A DNA stretch of 64,000 nucleotides, from contig NZ_AZFN01000005.1 in NCBI RefSeq assembly GCF_001434365.1, forward strand, positions 1 through 64,000. The letters are read 5' to 3'. Below the pieces are notes generated by a model that saw only the letters and a list, made by a program, of their open reading frames with translations, ran no database searches and was not told the DNA's origin. The translations under genes and the position numbers were made by a program. Source of the stretch: Limosilactobacillus gastricus DSM 16045 (GTDB taxonomy: Bacteria; Bacillota; Bacilli; Lactobacillales; Lactobacillaceae). Of the stretch, positions 53,159 to 62,383 are shown in pieces. Numbering within the stretch: position 1 is the first letter of the stretch; every line of letters begins with the position of its first letter.

Positions 53159-53920
53159 ATGATTGAAAACGAAACCATCAAACACCAATTAAATCACCGC
53201 TCCATTCGTCAATTCAAACCTGCATCATTGTCGACCGAACAACTGACGACCCTATATGAGGTGGCCCGGCAAACTTCCACTAGTATGTTTATGCAACAAA
53301 TGACGATTTTACATGTGACGGATGAGAAAAAACGGGCTGCTGTCCGGGAAATTTGTCATCAACCCTACGTTGGTGCCAATGGGGATCTGCTAATTTTTAT
53401 TGCTGATTTGCACCGTAACCAAATAATTCGTCAACAAGCTGGAAATGATGATGGTCGGTTACACACTACGGATATCTTTTTACAAGCTGTTGAAGATACA
53501 GTATTAGCTACCCAAAACGTGTTGAATGCGGTCGAAAGTATGGGACTCGGTGGGGTCGTCTTAGGGTCAATCAAGAATGATTCGCAAAAATTAATTGAGG
53601 TCTTAGATTTACCGCAAATAACCTTTCCAATCTTAGGTCTGCAAATTGGGATCCCAGATCAAGAGCCACAATTAAAACCGCGGTTGCCTTTATCATTAAT
53701 GGCCTTTGAAAATGATTATCCAAAGACGATGCCAATGAATTTAATGCCGGATTACGACCGAGTTGTAAATACTTATTACGATTTACGAAACGCTAATCAG
53801 CGGGTAGATACATTTACCAATCAGATTAATAGCGATAAGTTGAATCAACAGGTTACAAAGCGTGATGAGATTGTAGCTGCTTTACATCAACAAGGTTTAG
53901 CCTTGGATTTAAACGTTTAA
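53159..53920 (+). CDS. NADPH-dependent nitroreductase (NfsA/FRP type)
   Basis: This 253-aa flavoprotein has the FMN-binding start NHRSIRQFKPASL, the central GLGGVVLGSIKND and the PRLPLSLMAF region typical of the NfsA/Frp group. It reduces nitroaromatics, quinones or flavins. The start at 53159 has GAAGGG; an upstream ATG at 53138 is unlikely. It stands alone and divergent from cydD. Confidence 0.87.
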   Translation: MIENETIKHQLNHRSIRQFKPASLSTEQLTTLYEVARQTSTSMFMQQMTILHVTDEKKRAAVREICHQPYVGANGDLLIFIADLHRNQIIRQQAGNDDGRLHTTDIFLQAVEDTVLATQNVLNAVESMGLGGVVLGSIKNDSQKLIEVLDLPQITFPILGLQIGIPDQEPQLKPRLPLSLMAFENDYPKTMPMNLMPDYDRVVNTYYDLRNANQRVDTFTNQINSDKLNQQVTKRDEIVAALHQQGLALDLNV

Positions 53921-53931
53921 ATCTTAAGATA

Positions 53932-53970
53932 AACTCGCCATTTGAGGAATCAAAAGGGGCGGGTTTTTAT
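53932..53970 (+). terminator. Nitroreductase terminator
   Basis: AAACTCGCC pairs imperfectly with GGGCGGGTTT across an A/T-containing loop, followed by T residues. The remaining stretch to 54218 is very AT-rich; I see no ORF in it. Confidence 0.7.
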
Positions 53971-54218
53971 TTTACTTTAGCAAAAATACTCATTATCTAA
54001 ATTAGTGTATCTTTATATAATTCCTATAATTATGATTAAGAATATAACTAAAATTATCGTGATGCAGTTTAAATATCCATTATTATTGTTACAATAAGAA
54101 TATATAATATATACGCAAATCAATTAATTTGGGTAGTCTGAGCATCTATGATGGATGATAATATAATGAACCAAATATGTAATATTTTACCTATTTAGAC
54201 ATCATGTGAGGTGAGAAG

Positions 54219-54413
54219 ATGACAGTTAAATTAAGACGTGTGGGGACATCAAACACATTAACAGTACCCAGTTTTATCAAACCAGTTGCATCAGAATACC
54301 AAGTATTCGTAGCTGAAGATGGGGTGATTTTCTACGTCCCGAAAAAGAATGACCAAAGTGAAATTGAACGAATTGCTCGGAAACACGGGGCATTTTTACC
54401 TTACCAATATTAA
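54219..54413 (+). CDS. AbrB/MazE-PemI-type antitoxin, orphan
   Basis: This 64-aa swapped-hairpin AbrB-domain protein (VKLRRVGTSNTLTVPSFIKP, residues 3-22) matches the PemI/MazE antitoxins of lactobacilli, with a basic C-terminal part that would hold the toxin-binding region. No PemK/MazF toxin gene follows; a terminator comes 13 bases after the stop. It is therefore an orphan antitoxin or a free-standing regulator. The GAGGTGAG site precedes the ATG. Confidence 0.75.
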   Translation: MTVKLRRVGTSNTLTVPSFIKPVASEYQVFVAEDGVIFYVPKKNDQSEIERIARKHGAFLPYQY

Positions 54414-54425
54414 GATTAGACATCA

Positions 54426-54461
54426 TAAAAAACCTGCGGCTCAGTGGTCGCAGGTTTTTTA
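54426..54461. terminator. Bidirectional terminator
   Basis: AAAAAACCTGCG (54427-54438) and CGCAGGTTTTTT (54449-54460) form a strong stem between convergent genes. Confidence 0.9.
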
Positions 54462-54476
54462 TATCGGGTAGCTAAA

Positions 54477-55919
54477 TTATTTAAATTGGTCGAGATCAAT
54501 ATCTGTACTACGGGTTTGAGCTTTTCGACCCTTAAGCTTAAATGATAGGATCAAGGCGACTACAATTAAGACAATTGTGAAACAAAAACCATAGTGAGCG
54601 CCATTCGCAAAGCGAGCGGCAGATGAGGCATGACTAGCTGCTTGTCCCATACTCATGAAACTAGTTGCTAAGGCCGTAGCTAAGGCTCCTACAACTTGTT
54701 GTAAAGTATTCATAATGGTACTACCGTCGCCGGCTTCAGAACCTTGGAGAGAGTTTAAAGCACTAGTTTGAGCTGGTGACATGGCTAATGGTGCCCCGAT
54801 CATCAAAATTACATGGGCAATGATGATGTAAAGAATGGATGATGAAGGACCAGCAACGGCTAGCATCAATGCACCAACAAAAGCAACGATGAAGCCAATG
54901 GTGGCGGGGAGCTTAGCGCCAACTTGATCGTACATTCGACCAGCAATTGCTGAAACAAGCGCGTTAATGATACCCCCTGGTAACATAATAATTCCGGTTA
55001 ATGCAACCGCAATCCCCATTGCATTTTGAATGAATTGGGGCATTAAGTACATTGCCGAAAGGATGATTCCAAAGTCGAGCATGACAACTGCAACCCCTAA
55101 GGAAAAACTGGAATTGCGCATTACCTTAAGGTTGAGAATTGGATTTGCTAATTTTAATTGGCGAACACAGTAAAGAATAAAGACGACGATCCCGACAACT
55201 AAGCAGGTGAGAACTTGCCAAGAAAGCCAGCCTAATTCACTGGCTAAACTAGCTCCCGCTACAATTCCGGAGAAACCAATGATTGATTCGCAAATTGATA
55301 ATAAATCAACGGGCGGTTTAGTTTGTTGACCAACGTTTTTAACAAAACAAATCGAGAAGATTAAGGCGATTGCTAAAAAGATGACAAAAGTCCAAAAAAT
55401 CCAACGCCAAGAAGCAATCCCTAAGATGATCCCAGTTAAAGTCGGTCCAATAGCAGGGGCAAACATAATCACCAGTGCCATGACCCCGTTGACGGCCCCT
55501 AATTTTTGGGGCGGAAATAGTTGCATGGCAGTTGCGAACATGGTTGGAAGAATCAACCCCGTTCCGATCCCTTGGATCATTCGACCGGTCAAAAGGATTG
55601 CAAAGTCGCCGGCTAGGGCTGAAATAATCGACCCAATCATAAAGGCGACAATCGCAAAGATCACCACTTGGCGAGTCGTAAACCATTTACCGATGATGCT
55701 AGAAAGGGGCATGACAATCCCAATTACTAGCATATAACCCGTTACCAACCATTGGATGGTCGAGGTTGGCAGGTGAAAGGCCTGTTCAAGTTGGGGGATT
55801 GCAATGTTGAGGGATGTTTCACTAAACATTCCGACAAAAGCGCCCAACAACATTCCAAACATCGCGATCCAAGGATGTTTCACTTGTACGCGAGCGGACA
55901 TAACGTTTGTATTTTCCAT
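54477..55919 (-). CDS. MFS multidrug exporter, DHA2 (14-segment) family
   Basis: This 480-aa exporter has about 14 hydrophobic segments. The motif-C-like stretch GVMALVIMFAPAIGPTLTGIIL and the early WLVTGYMLVIGIVMPLSS are typical of LmrB/EmrB-type drug/H+ antiporters. The start at 55919 has an AAGGAG site; the frame opens further upstream. The substrate is unknown. It is followed by a terminator shared with the antitoxin gene. Confidence 0.9.
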   Translation of the reverse strand: MENTNVMSARVQVKHPWIAMFGMLLGAFVGMFSETSLNIAIPQLEQAFHLPTSTIQWLVTGYMLVIGIVMPLSSIIGKWFTTRQVVIFAIVAFMIGSIISALAGDFAILLTGRMIQGIGTGLILPTMFATAMQLFPPQKLGAVNGVMALVIMFAPAIGPTLTGIILGIASWRWIFWTFVIFLAIALIFSICFVKNVGQQTKPPVDLLSICESIIGFSGIVAGASLASELGWLSWQVLTCLVVGIVVFILYCVRQLKLANPILNLKVMRNSSFSLGVAVVMLDFGIILSAMYLMPQFIQNAMGIAVALTGIIMLPGGIINALVSAIAGRMYDQVGAKLPATIGFIVAFVGALMLAVAGPSSSILYIIIAHVILMIGAPLAMSPAQTSALNSLQGSEAGDGSTIMNTLQQVVGALATALATSFMSMGQAASHASSAARFANGAHYGFCFTIVLIVVALILSFKLKGRKAQTRSTDIDLDQFK

Positions 55920-55994
55920 AAATAAACTCCTTCTTTCTTTTTCACACAATTGATTACTCTACCAGAATTTTAAATTTTTCGTAAGTTTATCAAT

Positions 55995-56022
55995 AAAAAA
56001 ACTTGAGATTTCTCTCAAGTTA
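55995..56022 (-). terminator. Terminator of the polyprenyl synthase gene
   Basis: On the minus strand AACTTGAGA pairs with TCTCAAGTT followed by T7. Confidence 0.85.
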
Positions 56023-56030
56023 TCACGGAT

Positions 56031-57008
56031 CTAATTAGTTCGGTTTAATAATTTATTGATTAGTTTCTTTAGATTACGGGTTGCCTTGCTATCAGGTAAG
56101 TCAGCTAATAATGCTAAAGCATCATTAGAATATTGTTGAGCAGTCCGATGTGCAATTTTGACACCATCGTTAGCAATTACTAATTGTCGAATTTGTAAAA
56201 GATCATCCATTGTCATTTGGCTTTGTTTGGCTAGCAGATCGCTGATGGCATGGGAAGGATCATTTTCTAACGCAATTAGTAAGGGGAGCGAATAAACGCC
56301 CGTCGTTAAGTCTTCGAGAACTGGTTTATTCATGTCGCGGCCGTCGGAATAATCTAAAATATCATCCAAAATTTGAAAAGCCATCCCCACCTTTTCGCCA
56401 ATGGCTTGGGCGATTTGAACTTCTTGCTCCGATAAATTGCCGAGGAATGCCCCTTCACGAGCCGCTAAAGAAAATAGGGCGGCAGTTTTTCCCTTTATAT
56501 TATCCAGATAGGTGGACACTGATTGATTGAGATCAAACCGGTGGGCCATTTGTCCCAGTTCACCATTCAAAATTTTAGACATCACCGTCGCATTAACCTT
56601 GAGCAACGGTGTATTGGCAAACGCTTCAGTGATTAATTGAAAGAATACGGTAAAAAGATAATCGCCCGAATAAACCGCAATATCCTTACCAAAAGCAGCT
56701 TGAATACTAATGGCTCCGCGACGTTGCGGAGCATCATCAATGATGTCATCATGAATTAATGTAGCCATGTGTAAAATTTCAATCGAGGCTGCCGCTTTTA
56801 ATAATTGTTCATGATCATTTGGCCCCTTGATCATACTAAAAAGGCAGACAAATCCCGGACGAATATATTTACCACCATTATTGGCCATCGTTTTTAAAGC
56901 AGTTTCTAATTGATGATCGGCTGTTTGAATGCGATTAGTAATTAAATCAGCAACCGCTTGGAGATTCGTATTTAATTCGGGATATTGAGGGATAAATGAG
57001 CGTGACAT
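56031..57008 (-). CDS. hepT: Polyprenyl (heptaprenyl) diphosphate synthase, HepT-like
   Basis: This 325-aa trans-prenyl synthase builds the menaquinone side chain. The first Asp-rich motif is ATLIHDDIIDDAPQRRG (about 87-103) and the second LDDILDYSD (about 215-223). GGKYIRPG near residue 46 is the substrate-binding site. It lies near menG and CydDC but on the opposite strand to menG. LAB often hold partial quinone pathways, so the product may be for quinone salvage. Confidence 0.9.
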   Translation of the reverse strand: MSRSFIPQYPELNTNLQAVADLITNRIQTADHQLETALKTMANNGGKYIRPGFVCLFSMIKGPNDHEQLLKAAASIEILHMATLIHDDIIDDAPQRRGAISIQAAFGKDIAVYSGDYLFTVFFQLITEAFANTPLLKVNATVMSKILNGELGQMAHRFDLNQSVSTYLDNIKGKTAALFSLAAREGAFLGNLSEQEVQIAQAIGEKVGMAFQILDDILDYSDGRDMNKPVLEDLTTGVYSLPLLIALENDPSHAISDLLAKQSQMTMDDLLQIRQLVIANDGVKIAHRTAQQYSNDALALLADLPDSKATRNLKKLINKLLNRTN

Positions 57009-57147
57009 TTTATTGTTCCTTTATCATATGTTAACTTATATTCTAACCTACAATCTTAATTTTAGAAATACTAAGATTGGTCATTCATATTTACAGCGGA
57101 TTTCTTTATAATTAAAGGTAACGATATTTATAAGTGGGGATGCAAAG

Positions 57148-58026
57148 ATGGATATTAATCGATTTGTCAGTCGACGAAAGGAACTAGGTTTTTCGCAAGT
57201 ACAGCTAGCTCAGGGAATTTGTACCCAAGCAACCCTAAGTAAATTCGAAAATAACGGTCAAATTCCATCTTTAAATATTTTACAACAGTTGTGTAACCGC
57301 TTGGGTTTATCATTAGATGAATTAAGTCAAAACGATAAGGACTCGATAGTTTATCTTAATCGTCAGTTAAAACAAGCCGAAATTGACCTGATGATTGGGA
57401 ACTTTTTAGCTGCTCAGGAATGCTTAAGTAACATCAGTATCAATTCGCAAAGTACCCTGATCCATCAAATGCAATTTTACCTAATCCGGGGGTTGCTAGA
57501 ATTGTTACTTGATCAGGACCATGAAGGGGCCATCGCTGATTTTAAATTAGTGACCGAAGAACTTGATCAGGAACAATCAACCATCTGGTATTATCTGGGC
57601 CAAGCAGGGCTTGCGCTGGTCTATGATCGCGAACAGCGCGCGATCGCAGCTAAAGAACACTTTAAAATGGTGGCAACTTATGTTGATCAACTAAGCGATA
57701 CGGCTGTCGAAAATATTACCGATTTTGAATATGTCCTGGCAATTTCATATATTTTAGGGCGTTATTATTGGCAAAATAATTTTTTGCAAGCGGCCGAAAA
57801 CTATATTAACTTCGGCTTGCAATTAGCCCAGTATCATCACGTTACTTACTTTGTTCCGCGACTGTATATGGTGCAAACGGAAATTTTAAAAGCGCAAGGT
57901 GCGGATGCATCAACTATTGAAGCAATGATTCATCAAGCCGCTGTTTTTGCTGAATTCAATCATAATCAAGTCGTTCAAAAGTGGGTGCAAGAACAAGGGA
58001 AAGGAGAACTTTATGACGCTAACTAA
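57148..58026 (+). CDS. Rgg/PlcR-type XRE regulator with TPR-like domain
   Basis: This 292-aa protein has an N-terminal helix-turn-helix (residues about 7-60, FSQVQLAQGICTQATLSKFENNG) and a helical repeat domain (about 70-285), as in RRNPP quorum-sensing regulators that bind short peptides. No small peptide gene is evident next to it. Its 3' end overlaps menG by 14 bases, so it may be coupled to quinone methylation by transcription. The signal is unknown. Confidence 0.85.
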   Translation: MDINRFVSRRKELGFSQVQLAQGICTQATLSKFENNGQIPSLNILQQLCNRLGLSLDELSQNDKDSIVYLNRQLKQAEIDLMIGNFLAAQECLSNISINSQSTLIHQMQFYLIRGLLELLLDQDHEGAIADFKLVTEELDQEQSTIWYYLGQAGLALVYDREQRAIAAKEHFKMVATYVDQLSDTAVENITDFEYVLAISYILGRYYWQNNFLQAAENYINFGLQLAQYHHVTYFVPRLYMVQTEILKAQGADASTIEAMIHQAAVFAEFNHNQVVQKWVQEQGKGELYDAN

Positions 58027-58735
58027 TCATCATTCTGAAAGTGAGGTTAATCAGCTCTTTTCACGGGTTGCTCCCCAGTATGATCGGATGAACGATTTAA
58101 TTAGCTTAGGAACTCAGCGTCGCTGGCGAAAACAGTTATTTCGAGAATTACCAATTCATCAAGGTGATACTTGTTTAGATCTTTGCTGTGGAACTGGAGA
58201 TTTAACCATTTCACTAGCGCAACGATCAGGAAGAAAAGGGCGAGTGGTTGGACTGGATTTTAATGCTGAGATGTTGGCCTTAGCTAAACGAAAGGCACAT
58301 ACTCGTGGAGTGAATCAACAAATTGAATGGCTCCAAGCAGACGCTATGCACTTACCCTTTACTGATGATCAATTTAATATTATTACGATTGGGTATGGTC
58401 TTCGCAATGTTCCTGATGCTAACCAAGTTTTGTCTGAGATTTATCGGGTATTAGCGCCAGGTGGTCACTTTGCTTGTCTAGAGATGTCACAACCGACGAA
58501 TCCAATCATTAAACTTGGCTGGCGCGCCTACTTTAAGCTTTTTCCCTACATGGCTAGATTAACTGGGGCGCACCCGCAAGACTATCAATATCTACAGAAA
58601 ACGGCGCAAGCTTTTTACTCGGCCGATGAGATCGTGCAGGTAATGCGAGAAAGTGGCTTTCAAAAGGTTAGGTATCATAAATTAAACTTAGGTGCCGGGG
58701 CCCTGCATTTTGGTCAGAAAGCGAGGATCAATTAA
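58013..58735 (+). CDS. menG: Demethylmenaquinone methyltransferase
   Basis: This 240-aa SAM-dependent methyltransferase performs the last step of menaquinone synthesis. Motif I is LDLCCGTGDLTI (about 56-67); NVPDANQVLSEIYRVLAPGG and YHKLNLGAGALHFGQK are UbiE/MenG hallmarks. The start at 58013 has AAAGGAG within the regulator gene. The stop overlaps the antiporter ATG by one base. Confidence 0.93.
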   Translation: MTLTNHHSESEVNQLFSRVAPQYDRMNDLISLGTQRRWRKQLFRELPIHQGDTCLDLCCGTGDLTISLAQRSGRKGRVVGLDFNAEMLALAKRKAHTRGVNQQIEWLQADAMHLPFTDDQFNIITIGYGLRNVPDANQVLSEIYRVLAPGGHFACLEMSQPTNPIIKLGWRAYFKLFPYMARLTGAHPQDYQYLQKTAQAFYSADEIVQVMRESGFQKVRYHKLNLGAGALHFGQKARIN

Positions 58736-60333
58736 TGGAAATTTTGATATCTTCAGCAATTTTGCTTACAGCATCGACGTTAGCGATAATCATTCATCGC
58801 CAACTATTTCCTCACTTTGCGGGTCATTATATCAGCTTATTGTTAGGGATGGCTTTAGTTTGGATTCCGGTAGTTAATGACCTAGTCTGGAAGTTCAATT
58901 CAGAAATTTTTATGGGCTTTGTCATTGCGCCTTTACTATTTTTTGATGGGCAAAGCACGAGATTACGCCTAGTTTCAACCAAGTTTAAATCTATTGTTAG
59001 TATGACGGTGGTCATGGTGCTAGTGATTCTTTTGGTGGCTGGCTTTACCATTCAATCGCTATTTAAGATTGGCTTACCGTTAGCCTTTTTACTGGCTGCC
59101 ATTAGTATTCCAACGGATGCGACAGCGACTGACGCGGTTACTGATGGCTTGATTATGCCGAAACGACCCAATATCTTATTAAAGTTGGAGTCATTGTTTA
59201 ATGATGCTTCTGGTTTAATTTTGCTAAGCATGGCAACCTTATGGTTTCAAAATGGGTATATTAATTATCAACAAACCTTAATGGATTTCTTGATTTCGGC
59301 CTTTGGAGGAGCAACCCTTGGTTATGTGTCATCTTGGTTACTAATGATGTTGCGGCAGCAAATGTTTACTTCAAAAGTTAATTTTTTGAATAATACCTAC
59401 AATAATGGGACTCCCATGAAGGTAATTTTCTTCGCGACCCCTTTTTTGATTTATTTTATCGCCGAAGAAATTCACGTTTCGGGAATTATTGCCGTGGTGG
59501 TCGCAGGGTTAGTTGGGAATACTGAGGCGCAGCGGAGCAAACTTTTAAATCCGATGGTTTATTATGATTCTGTACGTTTAATTGAGATGATTAGCGAAAT
59601 CCTGAACGGGGTGGTTTTTGTTGTCCTTGGGATCGTCTTGATGCGGACCTATCGTGATGAACAAATTACCTATGGGTCATGGACGTGGATTTACATAGGG
59701 ATCGTCTTGTATCTATCTAATCTCATTGTACGATTTTTATATTCAAAATTTGTTATGCGGGAAAAAGCTCACACGGCCAAGTTATTCGCCTTAGGTGGTG
59801 TGCATGGGGCAGTGACTTTTGCCTTGGTCATGATGTTAGAGCACGCCACGTTGAGTACGCGTCAATTTAATTTAGCAATCATGTCTGAGAGTGTCTTGAT
59901 CATTTTGAGCCTTTTAGTTCCGTCAATATTGTTCCGCTTTGTCTTGGATAAGGACGTGCCTGATGACGAAATGATCGAAGAATTAACTTCAATGCGGGTT
60001 GCCATGGTGGAGCATGCTCGCCAACAATTAAATGAAATTTATGTACCTGATCGAATGAAGCCAATTCTGGAATATGATTTAAATGCTCAAATTGGACAAA
60101 CTTCGACCCGAGATTTTATTAAACAATGGCAAAAAGCTAGCCGAGTGGTGGGCTTAGATCAAAATCAAACAATTTTCCTGAACGAAATTTATCACTATAT
60201 TTTTGATCAGGAACGTGATTATTTAGCCATGATTGAGCATCGTGAAAGTAAATATCATGAAGTTTTCAATATATTATATAAAGAGATTATGATGGCTGAA
60301 ATGGTATCCTTACGTGATGATAATGAAGAATAA
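58735..60333 (+). CDS. CPA1-family Na+(K+)/H+ antiporter
   Basis: This 532-aa antiporter has about 12 membrane segments. It carries the conserved FNDASGLILLS motif (about 158-168, with catalytic Asp) and AISIPTDATATDAV. A C-terminal cytoplasmic tail (about 400-532) is charged and helical. It is coupled to menG by a one-base overlap and ends at a terminator. It regulates cytosolic pH and sodium. Confidence 0.9.
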   Translation: MEILISSAILLTASTLAIIIHRQLFPHFAGHYISLLLGMALVWIPVVNDLVWKFNSEIFMGFVIAPLLFFDGQSTRLRLVSTKFKSIVSMTVVMVLVILLVAGFTIQSLFKIGLPLAFLLAAISIPTDATATDAVTDGLIMPKRPNILLKLESLFNDASGLILLSMATLWFQNGYINYQQTLMDFLISAFGGATLGYVSSWLLMMLRQQMFTSKVNFLNNTYNNGTPMKVIFFATPFLIYFIAEEIHVSGIIAVVVAGLVGNTEAQRSKLLNPMVYYDSVRLIEMISEILNGVVFVVLGIVLMRTYRDEQITYGSWTWIYIGIVLYLSNLIVRFLYSKFVMREKAHTAKLFALGGVHGAVTFALVMMLEHATLSTRQFNLAIMSESVLIILSLLVPSILFRFVLDKDVPDDEMIEELTSMRVAMVEHARQQLNEIYVPDRMKPILEYDLNAQIGQTSTRDFIKQWQKASRVVGLDQNQTIFLNEIYHYIFDQERDYLAMIEHRESKYHEVFNILYKEIMMAEMVSLRDDNEE

Positions 60334-60368
60334 AAAAGTCCTCTGAAAAATTTTCAGAGGACTTTTTA
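60333..60368. terminator. Bidirectional terminator
   Basis: AAAAAAGTCCTCTGAAAA pairs with TTTTCAGAGGACTTTTT, between the convergent antiporter and mscL genes. Confidence 0.9.
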
Positions 60369-60377
60369 GGATCTTGC

Positions 60378-60788
60378 TTACTTATTATCTTGTTTTTCAA
60401 GTAAAGCAACGATTTGTTTAAGGTAATCAGTTTCAGTCGCTTCTTTTTCTTCTTCTTCCGCTTCCTTAGCATCTTCTTCTGATTTAGCGAGGGCAGCGGC
60501 CTTTTCCATGACCGTATTGATACTCTTCATTAATAAGAAGACAACCAAAGCAATGATTAAGAAGTTAATGACTGAGTTCAAAAAGGCTCCATAACGGAAA
60601 GTGGCATCGCCAACCTTGAAGACGAGGTTGGAGAGGTCAATCCGACCTAGAAAAATCCCAATCAATGGATTGATCAAATTCTTAACTAATGAGGTAACGA
60701 TGGCCGTAAAAGCTGACCCGATGATCACCCCAACAGCTAAGTCCATCACATTACCACGTAAAATAAATTCACGAAATTCTTTTAACAT
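60378..60788 (-). CDS. mscL: Large-conductance mechanosensitive channel
   Basis: This 136-aa MscL has the N-terminal amphipathic helix [13 protein letters not shown], first transmembrane segment [20 protein letters not shown] and second [16 protein letters not shown]. The C-terminal bundle is Glu/Lys-rich. It opens under membrane tension during osmotic downshock. It is a stand-alone gene. Confidence 0.96.
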   Translation of the reverse strand: MLKEFREFILRGNVMDLAVGVIIGSAFTAIVTSLVKNLINPLIGIFLGRIDLSNLVFKVGDATFRYGAFLNSVINFLIIALVVFLLMKSINTVMEKAAALAKSEEDAKEAEEEEKEATETDYLKQIVALLEKQDNK

Positions 60789-60967
60789 AAGATACTCCTT
60801 TATATATACATTAACTAAACTAACTTAACAAAAACTTAAGGTTTTGGCAAGATAAAAGGGATATTTATTTGATTTTTCTCGATAGTTCGTTTGGAATTCA
60901 ATCAACAAACTAGAGGATTGAGCGATTATTGGTTATAATGTAGCCATTGATTCAGGGAGGAAAGAGT

Positions 60968-62140
60968 ATGGGATCTAGAATTTATGTTGATAATGCTGGA
61001 ACGACGGCGATGGCGTCACAAGTGATTGAAGCCATGACGACAGCGATGAAAGACACCTTTGGGAATGCGTCGACAACTAATTATTACGGCCGACAAGCTA
61101 AACAAGTATTAGAAGACTGTCGTCATTATTTAGCTCAATCCGTTCATGCTCAATATGATGATGAAATTGTGATTACCAGTGGAGGAACAGAGAGCGATAA
61201 TACGGTCATAAAACAAGTTGCTCAAGCCCGGCAAAGTGAAGGCAAACACATTATTACGACGGCTTTTGAACATGAAGCAATTTTACGTCCCCTCAGTGAT
61301 TTAGAAGCACAAGGCTTTGAAGTTACCTATTTACCAGTAGATGAATTTGGTCAGATTAATTTAGATGATTTAAAGGCGGCTTTACGTCCCGACACGATTT
61401 TAGTTTCGATCATGACGGTTAATAATGAGGTGGGGAGTCATTTACCCATTCATCAAATTGGTCAAATTGTTGCCGATAGTTCAGCTTGGTTTCATACTGA
61501 TGCTGTCCAAGCCTATGGCATTTTGCCGATTGACGTTCAAGCGGATCAAATTGATCTCTTATCAATGTCTGCCCATAAAATTAATGGACCCAAGATGACT
61601 GGTTTCTTGTATCGCCGGCGCGGCATTAACTTCCCTGCTTTCATCCGCGGGGGTGACCAAGAATTAAAACGCCGGGCAGGGACAGAAAACGTTCCGGGAG
61701 TAGTTGGCATGACTACAGCCGCGCGTCTCCATCTAGAAAAGATGGCTAGCCATCAAGCCCACTATCATGATTTAAAACACCGCTTGGTTGATGGATTAAG
61801 TCAAGTTGGCGTTGATTTTGAAATTAATGGTCATCTTGATGATCAAATGGCTCCTCAGACCATTAGTTTATGGTTTAAAGGTGTTCCTAATGACGCATTA
61901 TTAACTAATCTTGATTTGGAAGGAATCATTGGGGCCGCTGGCTCGGCTTGTACTTCAGGGTCTTTAGATCCGTCGCATGTCTTAGTGGCGATGTATGGTC
62001 AAGATAGCCCCCGAATTTGGGAAACCTTACGTTTTTCATTTGGGATTGATAATACACTGGCTGAAGTTGACCAAATCGTAGCCGCTTTAAATAAATATAC
62101 AAAACGTCTCAAGAATAATGGTGATCGCGGTCAACGCTAA
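60968..62140 (+). CDS. Cysteine desulfurase (NifS/IscS-like)
   Basis: This 390-aa PLP enzyme removes sulfur from cysteine for Fe-S or thio-cofactor synthesis. It has VDNAGTTAMA (the family's xDNAATT motif with Gly in place of Ala), PLP lysine in SMSAHKINGPK, and the catalytic Cys loop GSACTSGSLDPSHVL (about Cys 320). The start at 60968 has GGGAGG. It is not followed by thiI or iscU, unlike many LAB loci. It fits with the sulfur theme of the window. Confidence 0.92.
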   Translation: MGSRIYVDNAGTTAMASQVIEAMTTAMKDTFGNASTTNYYGRQAKQVLEDCRHYLAQSVHAQYDDEIVITSGGTESDNTVIKQVAQARQSEGKHIITTAFEHEAILRPLSDLEAQGFEVTYLPVDEFGQINLDDLKAALRPDTILVSIMTVNNEVGSHLPIHQIGQIVADSSAWFHTDAVQAYGILPIDVQADQIDLLSMSAHKINGPKMTGFLYRRRGINFPAFIRGGDQELKRRAGTENVPGVVGMTTAARLHLEKMASHQAHYHDLKHRLVDGLSQVGVDFEINGHLDDQMAPQTISLWFKGVPNDALLTNLDLEGIIGAAGSACTSGSLDPSHVLVAMYGQDSPRIWETLRFSFGIDNTLAEVDQIVAALNKYTKRLKNNGDRGQR

Positions 62141-62383
62141 CCTTAAGGATTTACTGATTATCGGTTTAGAATCGTTAGTTGGTAGGTCCTTTTTTAGTTT
62201 CGTAGTGATTTATTAAATTAAATTTAATCGGGTGTTGAATTTATATAAATATGCACTAATGCCAAGATAGTTAAAATATTACGTAAAAGTTATAAAAGGC
62301 TTAACATTTTCTAATTCTAGTCTTAGGATGTTAATTACATTCACAAGAATGAATCATCAATCTGATCAAAAGGAGGATTTCAG

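Noticed and set aside
54001-54218. AT-rich stretch before the antitoxin as a possible origin or toxin remnant
   Set aside because: It has no DnaA-box cluster, iterons or toxin-like reading frame; it is simply AT-rich and holds a promoter at most.
62141-62383. Possible terminator or small RNA after the cysteine desulfurase
   Set aside because: AAGGA and TCCTT followed by T6 are 40 bases apart with no stable stem between them; the evidence is too weak to list.
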